IMG/VR virus record: IMGVR_UViG_3300042465_006798
Coordinates: 1 to 33,343 of that record
Length of the DNA stretch: 33,343 nt
Direction: 5' to 3' (one strand)
From: a virus
Shown: positions 30,669 through 33,343 of the stretch, piece after piece
Position numbering within the stretch: the first letter of the stretch is position 1
Layout of the letters: every line of letters starts with the position of its first letter
Notes under the pieces: generated by a model
Told to the model about the DNA's origin: nothing
The model's input: only the letters and a program-made list of their open reading frames with translations
Database searches by the model: none
Made by a program: the position numbers and the translations under genes

Positions 30669-30676
30669 TATTTATA
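30669..30676 (-). promoter_or_regulatory. T4-type late promoter element (TATAAATA) for the gp48-gp53-gp27-gp5 operon
   Basis: A perfect TATAAATA on the minus strand followed by AGAGAG, as at 18226-18233. Predicted start near 30662 gives a leader of about 20 bases containing the AGGGAT ribosome site of gp48. Confidence 0.75.
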
Positions 30677-30684
30677 ATCTAAAA

Positions 30685-31119
30685 ATGGCATACAAAGGTA
30701 GATTCAAACCAAAAAACCCTCAAAAATATAAGGGTGACCCAACAGGTATCATATATCGCAGTCTACTCGAACGTAGATTTATGGTGTATTGCGATACTAA
30801 TTCAGCAATTTTAGAATGGAATTCTGAAGAAGTAGTCGTGCCCTATAAGTCTCCGCTTGATAATCGTTGGCATCGATATTTTGTTGATTTTTGGATTCGT
30901 TACAGAGATAGAAACGGCACAATTCGCGCATCGTTGATTGAAGTGAAGCCTGATAAACAAACGCGAGAACCTTCAAGACTTGTTGGCAAACCAACGCGCA
31001 GATACCTCAATGAAGTAATGACATGGGGTGTCAATCAGGCGAAATGGAAAGCGGCAACTGAGTATTGTTTAGACAGAAATTGGGAATTTAAGTTACTTAC
31101 TGAGAAGCAATTGACATAA
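30685..31119 (+). CDS. 4: Head completion protein (gp4-like) with a PD-(D/E)xK nuclease-like core
   Basis: A 144-aa gp4-family protein. It opens MAYKGRFKPKNPQKYKGDPT and has SLLERRFMVYCD at 26-37, YFVDFWI around D68 and SLIEVKPDKQ at 83-92. E29, D68, E86 and K88 fit the order of catalytic residues in TnsA-like PD-(D/E)xK nucleases. The family is needed in T4 to finish DNA-filled heads before tail joining; a nuclease role has been suggested by fold but the substrate is unclear. It is transcribed away from gp48. There is no clear Shine-Dalgarno, and the ATG follows an AT-rich stretch. Confidence 0.83.
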   Translation: MAYKGRFKPKNPQKYKGDPTGIIYRSLLERRFMVYCDTNSAILEWNSEEVVVPYKSPLDNRWHRYFVDFWIRYRDRNGTIRASLIEVKPDKQTREPSRLVGKPTRRYLNEVMTWGVNQAKWKAATEYCLDRNWEFKLLTEKQLT

Positions 31120-31122
31120 ATA
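31115..31122 (+). promoter_or_regulatory. T4-type late promoter element (CATAAATA) on the plus strand
   Basis: CATAAATA overlaps the gp4-like stop codon. Predicted start near 31129 gives a leader of about 20 bases with the AGGAA site of the gene starting at 31149. Same variant as the gp13 promoter. Confidence 0.65.
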
Positions 31123-31148
31123 TATGTATCGCAGATCAGTAGGAATTT

Positions 31149-31745
31149 ATGCTATTATTTAAAGAACTCATCTATCGCGGCGTTTCAGCAGGTATGACAC
31201 CCGCCAGAACCAAAGTCGCAAGAGAATGGTACAGAGATGCCGCAGCCCAAGCGGAAGGCGTTGCTTCGCTTACCCCATCCAAAATTATTCGTTCGTTTGA
31301 GCCAAAGCGTAAAGTTGTAGAGATGAAACCTGGATATATGTACTTGTTTAAGTATGACCCAAAAGGCAAACTTGATCTACCATACTACGACACATTTCCA
31401 CTTATCTTTCCGATTGAGACTTATAACGATGGCTTTCTAGGCATCAACTTTCACTACTTGCCATATATGCTTCGCGCAAAATTAATGGATGCATTATACA
31501 GTATCACTACTGATAAAAAGTACAATGAGAAAACAAAGATTCTAGCAACCTATCGTATTCTGAAAAGCGCATCTAAATATAGTGCGTTCAAACCAACTGT
31601 TAAGCGATACTTAAACAATCACATTCGCTCCCAGTTTTTAGAAATTAGGGCACCGGAGTGGGACATGGCATTGTTCATGCCGCTTGAAAGATTTAAAAAA
31701 TCAGATAAAGCAAGCATTTGGGCAGACAGTCGATCAATGATCTAA
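31149..31745 (+). CDS. Conserved virion-associated protein, possibly gp2-type DNA end protector (198 aa)
   Basis: A 198-aa basic protein. The central part, PGYMYLFKYDPKGKLDLPYY at about 62-81, then FPLIFPIE and GFLGINFHYLPYMLRAKLMD at about 98-117, is a motif set I associate with phage virion proteins. The N-terminal 60 residues are Arg/Lys/Ala-rich and may be helical. T4 encodes gp2 (which protects packaged DNA ends) next to gp4, so the position suggests gp2, but I cannot confirm the sequence relationship. AGGAA lies a few bases before the ATG. Confidence 0.6.
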   Translation: MLLFKELIYRGVSAGMTPARTKVAREWYRDAAAQAEGVASLTPSKIIRSFEPKRKVVEMKPGYMYLFKYDPKGKLDLPYYDTFPLIFPIETYNDGFLGINFHYLPYMLRAKLMDALYSITTDKKYNEKTKILATYRILKSASKYSAFKPTVKRYLNNHIRSQFLEIRAPEWDMALFMPLERFKKSDKASIWADSRSMI

Positions 31746-31757
31746 GGAAAAACATAA

Positions 31758-32486
31758 ATGTTTAGTATCAGCCAATTCAGAACAAATTTTAAGCCTGTAA
31801 GACCTAACATGTTTTACGCGGAGGTCGATTTGCCTCCAGAATTAAGAAGTGCGTTTTTAACTAAAGCAAAAACGGGGCTTACAAATCCTGGTCGACCAGG
31901 ACAAACTTTTAATGTTGAAGGTAGCGTGAATATTTCTGGTCCAGACTGGTGGAATTCATTTGACGGAAAAGACATTAACTCAACTTTTCGCTTTCGTTGT
32001 GAAGCAACTGAGTTGCCAGGAAGAACTGTGTCTACGAATGACGATCAAGCATATGGACCAACGACAAAATACGCATATGAAACGTCTTATCAAGATGTGA
32101 ATTTACAAATCATTTGCTCTGAAGATTTTAGAGAAAGAGCAATGTTTGAGGTTTGGTCAGAAAACATTATCAATCAGACAGACCTTAAAAACGGAAATGC
32201 AAGTCGCGCAGGACTTGCAAAGTATTACAATCAATATGCATCAGGGCAAGTGAGAATTATTCAAGTGAGTGGTGATAGAAGACAACTTGCAAGATACACA
32301 CTTTACAATGCATATCCAATTCAAATTAGCCCAATGAACTTGACTTGGGAAGAACAGAACACATATCAACGATTTTCAGTAACAATGACATATCGTTTTC
32401 ATACTGTGGACTTTACGCAGGGTTATATTAACCTACCAGGAGATACGCCAGTCACCACCACAACCGCTGGCACTCTAACTGCGTAA
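31758..32486 (+). CDS. 54: Tail-tube-fold protein, probably baseplate tube initiator (gp54-like)
   Basis: A 242-aa protein with the tail-tube pattern seen in T4 gp19 and gp54: NMFYAEVDLP near the N terminus, then FRFRCEATELPGRTVSTNDD at about 75-95, VNLQIICSEDFRERAMFEVW, and closing strands YPIQISPMNLTWEEQNTYQR then FSVTMTYRFH. The true tail-tube gene gp19 normally follows gp17-gp18, outside this window. Being beside hub genes, this copy is more likely gp54, which starts the tube on the baseplate, but gp19 itself is not excluded. An AAGGAAAAA site precedes the ATG. Confidence 0.7.
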   Translation: MFSISQFRTNFKPVRPNMFYAEVDLPPELRSAFLTKAKTGLTNPGRPGQTFNVEGSVNISGPDWWNSFDGKDINSTFRFRCEATELPGRTVSTNDDQAYGPTTKYAYETSYQDVNLQIICSEDFRERAMFEVWSENIINQTDLKNGNASRAGLAKYYNQYASGQVRIIQVSGDRRQLARYTLYNAYPIQISPMNLTWEEQNTYQRFSVTMTYRFHTVDFTQGYINLPGDTPVTTTTAGTLTA

Positions 32487-32514
32487 TCATTTTTTATACT
32501 AAAGGAGAAATATC

Positions 32515-33255
32515 ATGGCTTTACCAAAAATCAAATCACCGATTTATGAGTTGACATTACACTCAACCAAACAAAGTTACAAGTACAGACCGTTCTTAGT
32601 TAAAGAACAAAAGATTCTTTTAATGGCTCTTGAATCTCAAGACCCAAAAGAGATGCTTCGTGCAATTAAACAGATCATTACCAATTGCTCTGTAGACGAA
32701 ATTGATGTAGATAAACTTCCAATGTTCGATTTGGAATATTTCTTCCTACGTCTTCGTGGCAAATCAATTGGTGAAGAGATTGAACTCAAACTTACACACC
32801 CTACAGGGCTAAACTCTAAGGGTGAAATGTGTGAATTCAATACACCATACAAATTCAACATTATGGATGTTGAAGTAGAAGTAGGAGATACTCATACTAA
32901 CAAGATTCTTTTAGATGAAGAGTCTGGTGTTGGTGTTGTATTGAAATATCCAACCATGTCTATGGCAGATAAGTTACAAGCAAATGATAAGCAAAATCAA
33001 TTCGATGTGATTCAAGGCGTTGTGGTTGAAAGTATTGACTATATTTTCGATAACGAAAACACATATCCTGCAAGCGAATCTACAAAGGCTGAATTGATTG
33101 AATTTATCAACGGACTTTCACAAGAACAGTTTGCAAAAATAACTGAATTCTTTAATACAATGCCTAAACTCAGAAAAACAATTGCATGGACTTGTCCTCA
33201 TTGCGGTTGCGATGACAAGGTTGAGTTGGAGGGTATGACAAGTTTTTTCGGGTAA
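32515..33255 (+). CDS. 26: Baseplate hub subunit/assembly protein (gp26-like)
   Basis: A 246-aa member of the T4 gp26 baseplate family. YKYRPFLVKEQKILLMALES at about 22-41, then IKQIITNCSVDEIDVDKLPM and FDLEYFFLRLRGKSIGEEIE, are characteristic of it. The C terminus has CPHCGC near residue 230 (a zinc-knuckle-like half site) and ends GMTSFFG. In T4 it takes part in hub assembly. A strong AAAGGAG precedes the ATG. The last Phe codons lie in TTTTTTC (33243-33249) just before the stop, with the next gene open in the -1 frame, so part of the product may continue into that gene by frameshifting. Confidence 0.82.
   Translation: MALPKIKSPIYELTLHSTKQSYKYRPFLVKEQKILLMALESQDPKEMLRAIKQIITNCSVDEIDVDKLPMFDLEYFFLRLRGKSIGEEIELKLTHPTGLNSKGEMCEFNTPYKFNIMDVEVEVGDTHTNKILLDEESGVGVVLKYPTMSMADKLQANDKQNQFDVIQGVVVESIDYIFDNENTYPASESTKAELIEFINGLSQEQFAKITEFFNTMPKLRKTIAWTCPHCGCDDKVELEGMTSFFG
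33243..33249 (+). promoter_or_regulatory. Candidate -1 ribosomal frameshift site (TTTTTTC)
   Basis: In the gp26 frame the bases read T TTT TTC GGG TAA, which is the X XXY YYZ slippery layout. After a -1 slip, the frame is open through CGG GTA ACA into the ATG of the next gene, which is in that frame. The same kind of heptamer (TTTTTTG) is used in the P2 tail-assembly gene pair. Confidence 0.5.
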
Positions 33256-33257
33256 CA

Positions 33258-33343
33258 ATGTCCAATGAAAATCTTCTAAATTATTACAAGACAAACTTTG
33301 CTATGGTACAGCACCATAAATACAGTTTGACTGAACTTGAGGA
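33258..33343 (+). CDS. Hub-module protein, N-terminal fragment cut by the window edge
   Basis: Begins MSNENLLNYYKTNFAMVQHH, then KYSLTELEE, and runs off the window. Similar short proteins follow gp26 in marine T4-like phages, where the next residues are usually around a PWE/PFE motif; that part is not visible here. The position corresponds to gp51 of T4, but I cannot assign that name from 28 residues. The ATG lies two bases after the gp26 stop with only a weak GGG upstream, so expression may depend on coupling or on the -1 frameshift at 33243-33249. Confidence 0.65.
   Translation, partial: MSNENLLNYYKTNFAMVQHHKYSLTELE

Noticed and set aside
1-33343. tRNA genes, insertion sequences, integrase or attachment sites
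   Set aside because: No cloverleaf-like sequence, transposase motif or flanking repeats were seen; gene-free gaps are all under about 110 bases.

Overview
The window is a structural-gene segment of a T4-like myovirus with contractile tail morphology. Gene content and order match the marine T4-like phages (cyanophage and pelagiphage type): gp48-gp53-gp27-gp5, then gp25-gp6-gp7-gp8 followed by a DUF4815 protein and fibers, then gp13-gp14-gp15-gp16-gp17. The DNA is AT-rich. No photosynthesis gene, tRNA, integrase or other host marker is visible, so the host cannot be named from this window.

Layout. (1) 1-3221, minus strand: neck and packaging operon, reading right to left as gp13, gp14, gp15, gp16, a staphylococcal-nuclease-like enzyme, then the first 98 bases of large terminase gp17. 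(2) 3322-6367, plus strand: an AT-richer island of five consecutive genes. All carry the His-x-Asp...His (or His-x-His...His) iron-binding pattern of 2-oxoglutarate/Fe(II) oxygenases. (3) 6360-10395, minus strand: host-recognition genes, namely a conserved 141-aa-class protein, a glycine-rich adhesin, a 773-aa repeat-built fiber and a 79-aa protein. (4) 10417-25118, minus strand: baseplate wedge genes, namely a 2143-aa DUF4815 protein, gp8, a 1502-aa gp7-position protein, gp6, gp25 and a 58-aa basic histone-like protein. (5) 25221-30643, minus strand: baseplate hub and tube-cap operon, namely gp48, gp53, gp27, a P-loop kinase-like protein, a 76-aa protein, a gp5-type hub protein and a 52-aa gene coupled to it. 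(6) 30685 to the end, plus strand: gp4-type head-completion protein, a conserved virion-associated protein, a tail-tube-fold protein (gp54-like), gp26, and the start of one more gene.

Expression. Copies of the T4-family late promoter element (TATAAATA or CATAAATA) lie in the right strand and place ahead of most structural blocks: 3253, 10397, 18226, 25207 and 30669 on minus, 31115 on plus. Genes inside blocks overlap by 1-4 bases or are separated by a few bases, which suggests co-translation. The oxygenase island has no late element and only a sigma-70-like TATAAT, so it may be expressed at a different time.

Points most worth following: a TTTTTTC slippery heptamer just before the gp26 stop codon with the next gene in the -1 frame; the five-oxygenase island; a gp5-type hub protein whose lysozyme position holds an unrecognised domain ending in a hydrophobic helix; a nuclease inside the terminase operon; a kinase-like gene inside the hub operon; a ~63-residue module repeated across two baseplate proteins; and a strong-looking antisense promoter with an 11-bp direct repeat at 25153-25182.
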